From positions 434,001 through 498,000 of the forward strand of contig NZ_CP022987.1 in NCBI RefSeq assembly GCF_004022565.1: a stretch of DNA of 64,000 nucleotides, written 5' to 3'. Of the stretch, positions 1 through 8,233 are shown piece by piece (position 1 is the stretch's first letter; every line of letters starts with the position of its first letter). The notes under the pieces were generated by a model. That model was not told the origin of the DNA. It saw only the letters and a program-made list of their open reading frames with translations, and ran no database searches. Source of the stretch: Pollutimonas thiosulfatoxidans (GTDB lineage Bacteria > Pseudomonadota > Gammaproteobacteria > Burkholderiales > Burkholderiaceae_B). The translations under genes were made by a program, and so were the position numbers.

Positions 1-1424
1 TCATCGGCGCTGCGGCGTATGGCGGCGAGGATGACGTGGCATGCGTCGTCTATCAGTCCGTTCAGCAGGTAGGCCACCGCAATCACAATGCCCACCCATG
101 CGGCTTGTTTGATGATGAAGCTGCCCAGGGCGATATAGCCGATCAGCAAACAAGCGACACTGGCAAAAATGGCGATCCAGATCGAGATTCGGAAGAAGCC
201 ATAAGTGACACCCGCTGGGGCGGCTTCCCCCGAGGTGTCCGCCAAGGCCTCGCGTCGCAGGCCTTGCACGCGGTAAGTTGCCAGTGCCAGTGTGAGGCTC
301 AAGGCCAGCGCCACCGCACAATTCTGCGCGACAGTGGCAAATAAACTGGCGTTAAGTATGGCGGCCAGTCGCTGCGTAACCCAGCCTGTGACCAGAATGA
401 TGGCCAGCACTGTGGGAAACCATCTTAGCCCTCTGGCAACGCTGTCCGTTAGCGGTAGCAGTCGCCAAGTAGGCCGGTTCCACGACAGCAGGGCCCTGCC
501 CAGCCCGGCCACGAATCCGCCAAAATACACAGCGCCTACGCTCTGCGACAGAAGTTCCACCATATTCGCGGACAATTCCACCTTCCAGCCCAGCGTTTGC
601 CGCAGCACTTCCGCTATCAGGCCGGGCGCCAAGGTAGCCAATACCAGTTGGGCGCAGGCGTACAGCGAGCGTCGCAGCCTGCCCGGGGCCACCCGCGTCG
701 TGGTCAGTTGGAGCAGCAGCCGGCCGGCCACTACCCGCAAGACGAGGACGGCCAGGATGGCCAGCAGAGCGCCGGTCCACGCTGCGCTGCCGGCTGCGGC
801 GGCCGCCCTGGAAAGCTCTTCGTGCAGAGGTCTGGCGCTACGCAAATCTTCAGGCAACTGCGAACGCAGATCGCTCCAGAAGTGATCGTCCAGTATGGAA
901 GTGGTGCGCACACCCAATTCCGCCTGGAACAGCGAGCGCCGCAATTTCAGTATCTGATCGCTGGCCTGGCCCGCCTCCAGGGAGATCAGCCGGGCAAGCT
1001 TGATCTGGGCGTCCAGTTTTGTGCTGGCTTTGTTCAGTTCCGCACGTTGCAGCGCAATGTCCGGTGCCTCCTTGGCACCCTCCACGGGTTGTCCCAACTG
1101 TGCCACGCGCTCTTGGACGCTGACCAACTGCGGCTCCAGCGCTTTGGCGATGGCCTGCGCTTCTTCCTGCGCCTCCAAAGCCGTCTCGCGCAAGGCCACA
1201 AGGTCGGCATCAATCAGCGGTTTGTCGGGAGCAGCCTTGAGATCCTTCTGGACATCATCGATCTGGGCGCGGGCGGCATCCAGCGATTTGTCTACGTCCG
1301 CCAGCGCCTTGTCCTGCGCATACGCGGTGGTTGTCACGCTGGCCAGGGCAAGCAGTAGCGTCAGTAACAGGCACCGTACCGCGATCGATAGTGTGGAAAA
1401 AAAATGGGAGGAGTGGGTCGGCAT
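1..1424 (-). CDS. Mechanosensitive ion channel (MscS family, DUF3772-type), 3' end cut by window edge
   Basis: Reading leftward from an ATG at 1424, the frame stays open for 474 codons to the window edge, so the C-terminal part is missing. The product begins with a Sec signal-like segment (hydrophobic run about residues 14-35, then AYA-Q), followed by an Ala/Leu/Glu-rich, probably coiled periplasmic region (about 38-200) with heptad-like spacing, and then several hydrophobic helices from about residue 210 onward. This layout is that of the large periplasmic-domain MscS relatives (DUF3772/KefA-like), which release solutes under hypo-osmotic shock. The MscS pore domain itself lies outside the window, so the family call is by architecture and by the serB neighbourhood seen in Alcaligenaceae. 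Several plus-strand open frames over this region are shadows: only the minus frame gives a signal peptide and membrane helices. It is divergent from serB, with 106 bp between starts. Confidence 0.75.
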   Translation of the reverse strand, partial: MPTHSSHFFSTLSIAVRCLLLTLLLALASVTTTAYAQDKALADVDKSLDAARAQIDDVQKDLKAAPDKPLIDADLVALRETALEAQEEAQAIAKALEPQLVSVQERVAQLGQPVEGAKEAPDIALQRAELNKASTKLDAQIKLARLISLEAGQASDQILKLRRSLFQAELGVRTTSILDDHFWSDLRSQLPEDLRSARPLHEELSRAAAAAGSAAWTGALLAILAVLVLRVVAGRLLLQLTTTRVAPGRLRRSLYACAQLVLATLAPGLIAEVLRQTLGWKVELSANMVELLSQSVGAVYFGGFVAGLGRALLSWNRPTWRLLPLTDSVARGLRWFPTVLAIILVTGWVTQRLAAILNASLFATVAQNCAVALALSLTLALATYRVQGLRREALADTSGEAAPAGVTYGFFRISIWIAIFASVACLLIGYIALGSFIIKQAAWVGIVIAVAYLLNGLIDDACHVILAAIRRSAD

Positions 1425-1530
1425 GAAAACCGTGAGTACGGACAGGAAGCCAAACGAACATCATAAACGCCGGCGATGCGATTAGGTAGAATTGCGGCTG
1501 GTTCTCAACATTGGTCACTGCGTTTACTTC

Positions 1531-2382
1531 ATGACTCATCTTATTGTTCAAGCCCCCAATCTTGTTTCATCCAATATCGAGAAGTTGGCGGCGATAGCCT
1601 GCGCCGACGGCGTTCAGGAGTTGGGTCCGACCGCTGTTCGGCTTTTGGAGGTGGATGACGGCACCCGCGCGGAGGTGAGCGCCTGCTGTGAAGCTCTCGG
1701 TATGGACTATGCCTTTCTGGACCACATTACGCGACTGCGCGATTGCCGCATACTGGCCATGGACATGGATTCAACCCTCATTAATATCGAGTGCATCGAC
1801 GAGATCGCCGACATGGCGGGCCGCAAGGCTGAAGTGGCCGCCATCACTGAAGCCGCCATGCGCGGAGAGATCACCGACTTTGCGGAAAGCCTGACCCGGC
1901 GCGTGGCCTTGCTTGAGGGCGTACCCGCCTCGGCGCTGGACGATGTTTATGGGACCAGGCTGCAATTGAACCCAGGCGCCCAGAAGTTGATCTCCACGGC
2001 CAAGCTGCATGGCGTCAAGACCTTGCTGGTCTCGGGCGGCTTTACCTTCTTTACGGGTAAGCTCAAAGAGCGCCTGGGGTTGGACGCCTGCCACGCCAAC
2101 GACCTGGAGGTGGTCGATGGCAAATTGACAGGCAGGGTGCTGGGCGACATTCTGGACGCCGACGGGAAGGCCGCACGCTTGAAGGAACTGGCCACCGAAC
2201 TGGGCGCAGCGCCCGAACAGATCATCGCGGTAGGCGACGGTGCCAATGACCTCAAGATGATGGCCCTGGCGCATTTCTCGGTTGCCTATCGGGCCAAGCC
2301 TGTCGTGCAGCAGCAGGCGCGCTTTGCGCTTAACGTCAGCCCATTGGACGCCATTTTGAACTGGTTCCGGCTTAGTCATTAA
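1531..2382 (+). CDS. serB: Phosphoserine phosphatase SerB
   Basis: Removes phosphate from L-phosphoserine, the last step of serine synthesis, in the cytoplasm. The protein has 283 residues from the ATG at 1531. The HAD motif I is DMDST (residues 78-82, nucleophile D78, general acid D80), followed by the usual INIECIDEIAD stretch. Motif II SGGF lies near residue 170 and motif III/IV VGDGANDLKM near 235. The N-terminal 70 residues resemble the ACT-like regulatory part of long SerB proteins. A TTG 39 nt upstream in the same frame is possible, but the ATG gives the usual SerB N-terminus (MTHL). No strong ribosome site is visible. It converges on mfd with 13 bp between stop codons. Confidence 0.95.
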   Translation: MTHLIVQAPNLVSSNIEKLAAIACADGVQELGPTAVRLLEVDDGTRAEVSACCEALGMDYAFLDHITRLRDCRILAMDMDSTLINIECIDEIADMAGRKAEVAAITEAAMRGEITDFAESLTRRVALLEGVPASALDDVYGTRLQLNPGAQKLISTAKLHGVKTLLVSGGFTFFTGKLKERLGLDACHANDLEVVDGKLTGRVLGDILDADGKAARLKELATELGAAPEQIIAVGDGANDLKMMALAHFSVAYRAKPVVQQQARFALNVSPLDAILNWFRLSH

Positions 2383-2395
2383 GCTGGTCGGACGA

Positions 2396-5300
2396 CTAGA
2401 CCAGAGCGCGCAGCACGTCCTTTACGGCGTCGATACGGGCGGCTACTTGCTGACCTTGCTTGATCTCCACTTTCAGCTTGTCTTGCCCGAACAAGCGCAC
2501 GTCGCGCCGTTTCTGGATAAGCTCGATGATTCTCATGGGCTCTACATTGGGCTTGGCAGAGAAATGGATGGACGCCTGCGACTCGTTGGCGTCGATCTTT
2601 ACTATCCCCAGCGGCTCGGCGCTCAGGCGCAGGCGGTGCGTGGCCAGTAAAGTCTGAGCGGCTTCCGGCAGCTTTCCGTAGCGGTCTATCAGCTCTTCCT
2701 GGATCATGATCAGGTCGTCTTCATTTTTGGCATGAGACAGTTTCTTGTACAGGCCCAGGCGGGCATGAACGTCCGGACAATAATCTGAGGGCAGCAGCGC
2801 GGACGCGTGCAGATTGACTTCGCACAAGGCCGAGAAAGGTGAATCCAGATCGGGCTCTTCACCTGACTTCAGCGCGCGCACCGCCTCGTTGAGCATCTCC
2901 GAATACATCGAGAAACCGATCTCGTGGATATTCCCGGACTGCGATTCTCCCAGAACCTCGCCAGTGCCGCGTATCTCCAGGTCGTGCATGGCCAGGAAGA
3001 ACCCGGCGCCCAACTCCTCCATGGCCTGGATGGCTTCCAGGCGCTTCTTGGCGTTGGACGTCATGGCATCCTCGCCCGGGGTCAGCAGATAGGCATAGGC
3101 CTGGTGATGCGAGCGACCCACACGGCCGCGCAATTGATGCAACTGCGCCAGTCCCAGCCTATCGGCCCGGTGGATCACAATAGTGTTGGCCGTCGGCACG
3201 TCGATGCCGGTCTCAATGATGGTGGTGCACAACAGCACGTTATAGCGCTGCTGGTAGAAGCCCTTCATGACTTCTTCCAATTGGCGTTCGGGCATTTGGC
3301 CATGCGCTACCGCAATGCGCGCCTCGGGAACCAGTTCTTCCAGTCGCGCACGCCGATTCTGTATGGTGTCCACTTCGTTATGCAGGAAGTACACTTGGCC
3401 GCCACGCTTGAGCTCGCGCAGCAATGCCTCGCGGATGGTGCTGCCATCTTCACGCCGCACAAAGGTCTTGATGGCCAGCCGTTTTTGAGGCGCAGTGGCG
3501 ATCACCGAGAAGTCCCGGATGCCTTCCAGCGACATGCCCAGCGTACGGGGTATGGGCGTGGCCGTCAGGGTCAACACGTCCACCTCGGCACGCAGCGCTT
3601 TCAGGGCCTCTTTCTGACGTACGCCGAAACGATGTTCTTCGTCGATGATGACCAGACCCAGGCGTTTGAATTTCACGTCCTTGGACAGGATCTTGTGGGT
3701 GCCAATGACAATGTCCACGGTGCCCTGGTTCAGGCCTTCGACCGCGGCAGTCACTTCCTTGCCGGAACGGAAGCGTGATAGCTCTACGATGCGCACTGGC
3801 CAGTCCGCGAAGCGATCTGAAAACGTCTGCGCATGCTGCTCGGCCAGCAGCGTGGTGGGGCAAAGCAGGGCAACCTGCTTGCCATTCATCACTGCCAGGA
3901 AGGCGGCGCGCAAGGCGACTTCGGTCTTCCCGAAACCTACGTCGCCGCACACGAGGCGGTCCATCGGCCGTCCGGAGGTCATATCGTCGATGACGGCTTC
4001 AATGGCGGCCGCCTGGTCGGGCGTTTCTTCGAAGCCAAAGCCTTCGGCGAACGCCTGGTAATCATTGACCGGCAGTTTGAATCGGTGGCCCTCACGGGCG
4101 GCCCGCTGTGCGTAAAGGGCAAGCAGTTCGGCCGCAGCGTCGCGTACCTGCCGCGCCGCCTTGCGGCGCGCCTTGTCCCATTGGCCGGAACCGAGCTGGT
4201 GCAGCGGGGCGCTTTCGGGATCGGCGCCGCTGTAGCGGGCAATCACGTGCAACTGGGATACGGGTACGTATAAGGTACTGGCGTTGGCGTACTCCAGGTG
4301 CAGGAATTCCATCAGCCCTTCGCCCAGGTCCATCTCGACCAATCCGCAGTACCGGCCTATGCCGTGCTGCGCGTGGACGACGGGATCGCCTGCCCGCAGC
4401 TCGGACAAATCCCGCACCATGGCGGCCACGTCGCTGATGGCTTCCTGGCCACGCCGTCCGCGACGTACTGTCCGAGCCTGGCTAGGGTACAGGTCGTTTT
4501 CTGTTAACAGTGTGAGGTCTTGGGATACGACGGCAAAGCCGTTGGACAGGGGTGCCACGACCAGCGCAAATCGACTGTCGGACAGCAAGAAGTCTTGCAA
4601 GGTTTCACAACCGCTGTCTGGTGCGATCTGGAACTCCGCCAGCATCTGCACCAGGGTTTCGCGCCGGCCGGCCGAGTCCGCGCATAGGGCGATTCTGCCT
4701 TCAGGACGCATCAGCAGCGCCCGCAGGTTGGCCAGCGGGTCGTCGGCGCGTCGCGCGACGGCCACATTGGGCGCGGGCTCGAAGTCCGGGTGAACCTCGC
4801 CCTCGGTCAGCGACAGCCTTGCGAAACCCTTTAGCCCCGCGAATAATGCTTGCTCATCCAGAAACAGTTGGGAAGGCGGCAAGACCGGCCGTTCGCGATC
4901 GCTTTTCAGGAACTGATAGCGGCTGTGAGTATCTTGCGCAAATCCCTGTATGGCCTGACTGACGTCGCCCAGGGTGACCATGGCGGACTGCTTGGGCAGA
5001 TAGTCGAACAAGGTGGCGGTCTGCTCGAAGAACAGCGGCAGGTAATACTCCACCCCCGCAAAGGCAATGCCGTTGCCTATGTCCTTGTAGGGCAGGGCGC
5101 GCGAAGGATCCCCCTCGAAGATCTCACGGAAGCGCGCCCTGAATTGCGTGCGCGCCTCCTCGTCCATGGGGAACTCGCGGCCTGGCAGTAGCTGTACTTC
5201 CTTGACCGGATAGAGGCTGCGCTGGGTGTCGATGTCGAAACTGCGTATGGACTCGATCTCGTTGTCGAACAGGTCCAGGCGATAGGGCAGTACCGAGCCC

Positions 5301-5866
5301 ATGGGGAAAAGGTCTATCAAGCCACCACGTATGCAGAACTCCCCGGGGGCCGTCACCTGGGTGACGTGCGTGTAGTTGGCGAGCGTGAGCTGCCTGCGCA
5401 GGCCTTCCTCGTCCAGCGCGTCACCCTGCTTGAACGAGAAGGTATAAGCCGCCAGGAAGGCCGGCGGTGCCAGGCGGTACAGGGCGGTCGTTACCGGCAC
5501 GGTGAGGATGTCAACGCCTTCCTGCATCAAGGCGTGCAAGCTGCGCAGGCGTTCCGAAATGAGGTCCTGGTGCGGCGAGAAGCTGTCATAGGGCAGAGTC
5601 TCCCAATCAGGCAGTTGCCTGACGCGTAAATCTGGCGCGAACAGCAATACCTCTTCTGCCAGGCGCTGCGCGGTAAGGGGGTCCGCACACAGCGCGACCA
5701 AGGGTCGGCCCGATGTGCGCGCCAAGTCGGCCAGCCACCATGCATCGCCCGAGCCGGGCGGCCTGGGTTGTGCATGCCGCTGCCCCGGCTTCAGCGCATT
5801 TAGCACATTTTCAGTGGAGGGAAGGGACGAAGGGAGGGTTGTTTCTGTGGCCATGTAGGGCGTCAT
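2396..5866 (-). CDS. mfd: Transcription-repair coupling factor Mfd
   Basis: ATP-driven DNA translocase that displaces RNA polymerase stalled at lesions and recruits UvrA for nucleotide excision repair. At 1156 residues it matches the usual length. Order: UvrB-like N-terminal region (about 30-350), RNA-polymerase interacting CarD-like domain (about 500-570), translocase with Walker A GDVGFGKTE (about 638) and DEEH box (about 740), helicase C-terminal domain with the GRVGRS motif, and the C-terminal TRCF domain. Two ATGs (5866 and 5854) are possible starts; neither has a clear ribosome site. The gene is divergent from ispD with only 17 bp between start codons, so their promoters must overlap each other or lie inside the neighbouring coding sequence. 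Confidence 0.97.
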   Translation of the reverse strand: MTPYMATETTLPSSLPSTENVLNALKPGQRHAQPRPPGSGDAWWLADLARTSGRPLVALCADPLTAQRLAEEVLLFAPDLRVRQLPDWETLPYDSFSPHQDLISERLRSLHALMQEGVDILTVPVTTALYRLAPPAFLAAYTFSFKQGDALDEEGLRRQLTLANYTHVTQVTAPGEFCIRGGLIDLFPMGSVLPYRLDLFDNEIESIRSFDIDTQRSLYPVKEVQLLPGREFPMDEEARTQFRARFREIFEGDPSRALPYKDIGNGIAFAGVEYYLPLFFEQTATLFDYLPKQSAMVTLGDVSQAIQGFAQDTHSRYQFLKSDRERPVLPPSQLFLDEQALFAGLKGFARLSLTEGEVHPDFEPAPNVAVARRADDPLANLRALLMRPEGRIALCADSAGRRETLVQMLAEFQIAPDSGCETLQDFLLSDSRFALVVAPLSNGFAVVSQDLTLLTENDLYPSQARTVRRGRRGQEAISDVAAMVRDLSELRAGDPVVHAQHGIGRYCGLVEMDLGEGLMEFLHLEYANASTLYVPVSQLHVIARYSGADPESAPLHQLGSGQWDKARRKAARQVRDAAAELLALYAQRAAREGHRFKLPVNDYQAFAEGFGFEETPDQAAAIEAVIDDMTSGRPMDRLVCGDVGFGKTEVALRAAFLAVMNGKQVALLCPTTLLAEQHAQTFSDRFADWPVRIVELSRFRSGKEVTAAVEGLNQGTVDIVIGTHKILSKDVKFKRLGLVIIDEEHRFGVRQKEALKALRAEVDVLTLTATPIPRTLGMSLEGIRDFSVIATAPQKRLAIKTFVRREDGSTIREALLRELKRGGQVYFLHNEVDTIQNRRARLEELVPEARIAVAHGQMPERQLEEVMKGFYQQRYNVLLCTTIIETGIDVPTANTIVIHRADRLGLAQLHQLRGRVGRSHHQAYAYLLTPGEDAMTSNAKKRLEAIQAMEELGAGFFLAMHDLEIRGTGEVLGESQSGNIHEIGFSMYSEMLNEAVRALKSGEEPDLDSPFSALCEVNLHASALLPSDYCPDVHARLGLYKKLSHAKNEDDLIMIQEELIDRYGKLPEAAQTLLATHRLRLSAEPLGIVKIDANESQASIHFSAKPNVEPMRIIELIQKRRDVRLFGQDKLKVEIKQGQQVAARIDAVKDVLRALV

Positions 5867-5883
5867 TATAAAATGGCTTTCTT

Positions 5884-6576
5884 ATGCACAAGAAACTGAT
5901 TGCAATTGTCCCGGCAGCCGGCGTCGGCGCCCGCGCCCAGGACGACCCGAGCAGCGCGATCCTGCCCAAGCAATACCGCTTGCTGAAGGGTCAGCCCATG
6001 CTGCGCTGGGCCGTTCAGGCCTTGCTGGCCGACAGCCGCATCGACGAGGTGCGCGTCGCCGTGGCGCCCGACGACCCTTGGGCCGCCCAGGCCCTTGCCG
6101 GCCTGCCGCGAACCTTCTGGCGGCCCTGTGGTGGCCCCACGCGAGCCGATACGGTTGCGGCCGCGCTGCGCGACGCCGGGCTGGACGCCGACGACTGGGT
6201 GCTGGTGCACGATGCCGCGCGTCCCGGTTTGCCGGCTTCTGCATTGGCGCGCCTGATCGACCTGTGCCTGGAGAAATCCGCCGGTGGCTTGCTGGCACAG
6301 CCGGTGGCCGACACGGTCAAGCGCTCGGCCGGCGATGATACCGTGGCGTGCTCGGTATCGCGCAGCCAGCTCTGGCTTGCCCAGACGCCGCAGATGTTTC
6401 CGGCCGGCGCACTCCTGCAGGCGCTGGAGGCGGCCGCCGGAATAGCCGCCGACATCACCGACGAGGCATCGGCCATGGAGCTGGCCGGCCATGCGCCGCA
6501 TCTGGTCGCCGGCTCAGCGAGAAATTTCAAGGTAACCTGGCCCGAAGATTTCGATCTGATGGACAGGTGGTTATAG
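5884..6576 (+). CDS. ispD: 2-C-methyl-D-erythritol 4-phosphate cytidylyltransferase IspD
   Basis: Couples CTP to methylerythritol phosphate, the third step of the non-mevalonate isoprenoid pathway. The protein has 230 residues. The nucleotide-binding loop VPAAGVGARA (from residue 9) is followed by PKQYRLL, with a short insertion of about five residues between them compared with the E. coli enzyme. VHDAARP and the QPVADTVK / QTPQMF motifs, which bind substrate and magnesium, are present. The ATG at 5884 lies 17 bp from the divergent mfd start. ispF follows after 44 bp, giving the ispD-ispF order common in proteobacteria. Confidence 0.95.
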   Translation: MHKKLIAIVPAAGVGARAQDDPSSAILPKQYRLLKGQPMLRWAVQALLADSRIDEVRVAVAPDDPWAAQALAGLPRTFWRPCGGPTRADTVAAALRDAGLDADDWVLVHDAARPGLPASALARLIDLCLEKSAGGLLAQPVADTVKRSAGDDTVACSVSRSQLWLAQTPQMFPAGALLQALEAAAGIAADITDEASAMELAGHAPHLVAGSARNFKVTWPEDFDLMDRWL

Positions 6577-6620
6577 CCGGGCAGGCGCAGCGCGCCCATT
6601 ACATGAATCGTGGAGCAAAG

Positions 6621-7118
6621 ATGAATTTTCCCTTTCGAATCGGACAGGGCTTTGATGTACACGCGCTGGTGGAAGGCCGGCCCTTGATCATCGGCGGGGT
6701 CACGCTGCCCCATACTCATGGGCTGCTCGGCCATTCCGATGCCGATGTGCTGCTGCACGCTGTCACGGACGCGCTGTTGGGTGCCGCCGGGCTGGGCGAT
6801 ATCGGCAGGCATTTTCCCGATACCGACCCGGCCTATAAAGGTGCAGACAGCCGCGTGTTGTTACGTGCTGCCATGCAGAAGGTCGCCGATGCGGGCTGGG
6901 TGGTCGTGAACATTGACGCCACCGTGCATGCCCAGGCGCCCAAGATAGGTCCCCACGCGCCAGCCATGGTGACCAATATCGCTGCTGACCTGGGCATGGC
7001 GCCCGATCGCATCAACATCAAGGCCAAGACCAGCGAGGGATTGGGCTATGTGGGCCGCAAGGAAGGCATAGCGGCCACGGTGGTGGCGCTACTTGCCCTC
7101 GGCGACCAGCACCTGTGA
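6621..7118 (+). CDS. ispF: 2-C-methyl-D-erythritol 2,4-cyclodiphosphate synthase IspF
   Basis: Cyclises CDP-methylerythritol 2-phosphate to the cyclic diphosphate with loss of CMP (fifth step of the MEP pathway). The product is 165 residues, near the family standard, from the ATG at 6621 with a GGAGC ribosome site just upstream. The zinc-binding motif GFDVHAL (D12, H14) opens the protein, and GHSDADVLLHAVTDA with GDIGRHFPDTD carries the third zinc ligand and the flexible loop. The C-terminus has KAKTSEGLGYVGRKEGI. The frame is open further upstream, but only 6621 fits the family. Its last 30 nt overlap the end of the convergent ahpD. Confidence 0.95.
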   Translation: MNFPFRIGQGFDVHALVEGRPLIIGGVTLPHTHGLLGHSDADVLLHAVTDALLGAAGLGDIGRHFPDTDPAYKGADSRVLLRAAMQKVADAGWVVVNIDATVHAQAPKIGPHAPAMVTNIAADLGMAPDRINIKAKTSEGLGYVGRKEGIAATVVALLALGDQHL

Positions 7119-7607
7119 AGCGGCATTGACCACCGACGCAATGCGTCCGGTGTCGCGCAATTGTTCTGATGTGTAGCCTGCCTTTTTCAGGTTGTCGTAG
7201 TGCGAATGCACGCAGTGTGGGCATTTGCCGACGATAGAGGCCGCCAGGGCAAAGAGTTCGAACCGGTTTGCTTCGATGCCGCCATGAGTGGCATAGGCAT
7301 TCATGCGCAATTGCGCCGGCAGGGTCTTCAACTGTGCATCGCCCGCCATGTCCAGATACGGGTAGTACGTGTTGTTCATGCCCATGAGCGATGCCGCCGT
7401 CAGTACACCGGCGGCATCGGTTTCCGACAAGCCCGAACGAAAGGCCTGGATCAGCGTGGGGCTGCGCGCCGCGTAGGCGGCCGCCAGCGCGACCCCCACC
7501 GCGTCTTCCGCCTTCAAGGACGAACGCGCGATGGTGCCGTCCAGGTTAAGGCGGATGTCTTTGGCCCAATCGGGTATCAAGGCCTTGATGGCCGATAGAA
7601 ACTCCAT
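7089..7607 (-). CDS. ahpD: Alkyl hydroperoxide reductase AhpD (carboxymuconolactone decarboxylase family)
   Basis: Thiol-disulfide partner that recycles the peroxiredoxin AhpC, as described for the mycobacterial AhpC/AhpD pair. The product has 172 residues, with the redox motif GKCPHCVHSH (C129, C132) and the following H136 that is part of the proton relay in this family. The gene starts 9 bp after the ahpC stop, so the two are one transcription unit. Its 3' end overlaps the end of ispF by 30 bp on the opposite strand, so transcripts from the two sides would be complementary there. Confidence 0.92.
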   Translation of the reverse strand: MEFLSAIKALIPDWAKDIRLNLDGTIARSSLKAEDAVGVALAAAYAARSPTLIQAFRSGLSETDAAGVLTAASLMGMNNTYYPYLDMAGDAQLKTLPAQLRMNAYATHGGIEANRFELFALAASIVGKCPHCVHSHYDNLKKAGYTSEQLRDTGRIASVVNAASQVLVAEGK

Positions 7608-7616
7608 GCCCGAGCC

Positions 7617-8165
7617 TTACAGCGTGTCGCCACCGACAGAGCGGTTGCAAGGGCAAAGCTCATCGGTCTGCAAGCCGTCCAGTACACGCAGGATCTCTTC
7701 GGGGTTGCGCCCTACGTTCAAGTTGTTGACCGACACATGTTGGATGACATTGTCCGGGTCAACGATAAAAGTCGCGCGTAGTGCCACGCCCTCGGATTTT
7801 TCCCGTATGCCCAGTTGGTCGACCAAGGCGCCCGTGGTGTCGCCAAACTGATAATGGGCCAGCTTGTTCAACTCTGGGTTTTCGCGTCGCCATGCCAGTT
7901 TGACGAACTCGTTGTCCACCGAGCCGGCCATCAGGATCGCGTCGCGGTCTTCGAAGTCCTGCACCAGGTTATTGAAGCCGACGATCTCGGTCGGGCAGAC
8001 GAAGGTGAAGTCTTTGGGATAAAAATAAATAATTTTCCATTTGCCTGGAAACGAGCTTTCGGTAATGTCTTCGAAAGCAGAAACGCCATTTTCTTCGTGG
8101 TGATTGAAGCCAGGTTTGACGCCGGCCACTTTAAAGGCTTCGAGTTTATCGCCTACGGTTTTCAT
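7617..8165 (-). CDS. ahpC: Peroxiredoxin AhpC (AhpD-dependent type)
   Basis: Reduces hydrogen peroxide, organic peroxides and probably peroxynitrite. The 182-residue protein has the peroxidatic motif DFTFVCPTE with C57, and two more cysteines near the C-terminus in the sequence LCPCNRS (C171, C173). A C-terminal CxC of this kind is characteristic of the AhpD-dependent AhpC proteins (as in Mycobacterium) rather than of the AhpF-dependent enterobacterial type, and ahpD does follow directly. No OxyR site could be assigned with confidence in the 68 bp before the next gene. Confidence 0.94.
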   Translation of the reverse strand: MKTVGDKLEAFKVAGVKPGFNHHEENGVSAFEDITESSFPGKWKIIYFYPKDFTFVCPTEIVGFNNLVQDFEDRDAILMAGSVDNEFVKLAWRRENPELNKLAHYQFGDTTGALVDQLGIREKSEGVALRATFIVDPDNVIQHVSVNNLNVGRNPEEILRVLDGLQTDELCPCNRSVGGDTL

Positions 8166-8233
8166 GAACTAAGCTCCTGAAGTCGTTCTATACAAGCTGG
8201 TGGACTTGACGTCCAGACATGAAATTCCACGCT

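Noticed and set aside
292..1485. Three overlapping plus-strand frames in the first 1.5 kb
   Set aside because: The minus frame is open throughout and encodes a signal peptide plus membrane helices; the plus frames are shadows.
7255..7263. GTTCGAACC resembling a tRNA T-arm
   Set aside because: It lies inside ahpD and no cloverleaf can be formed around it.
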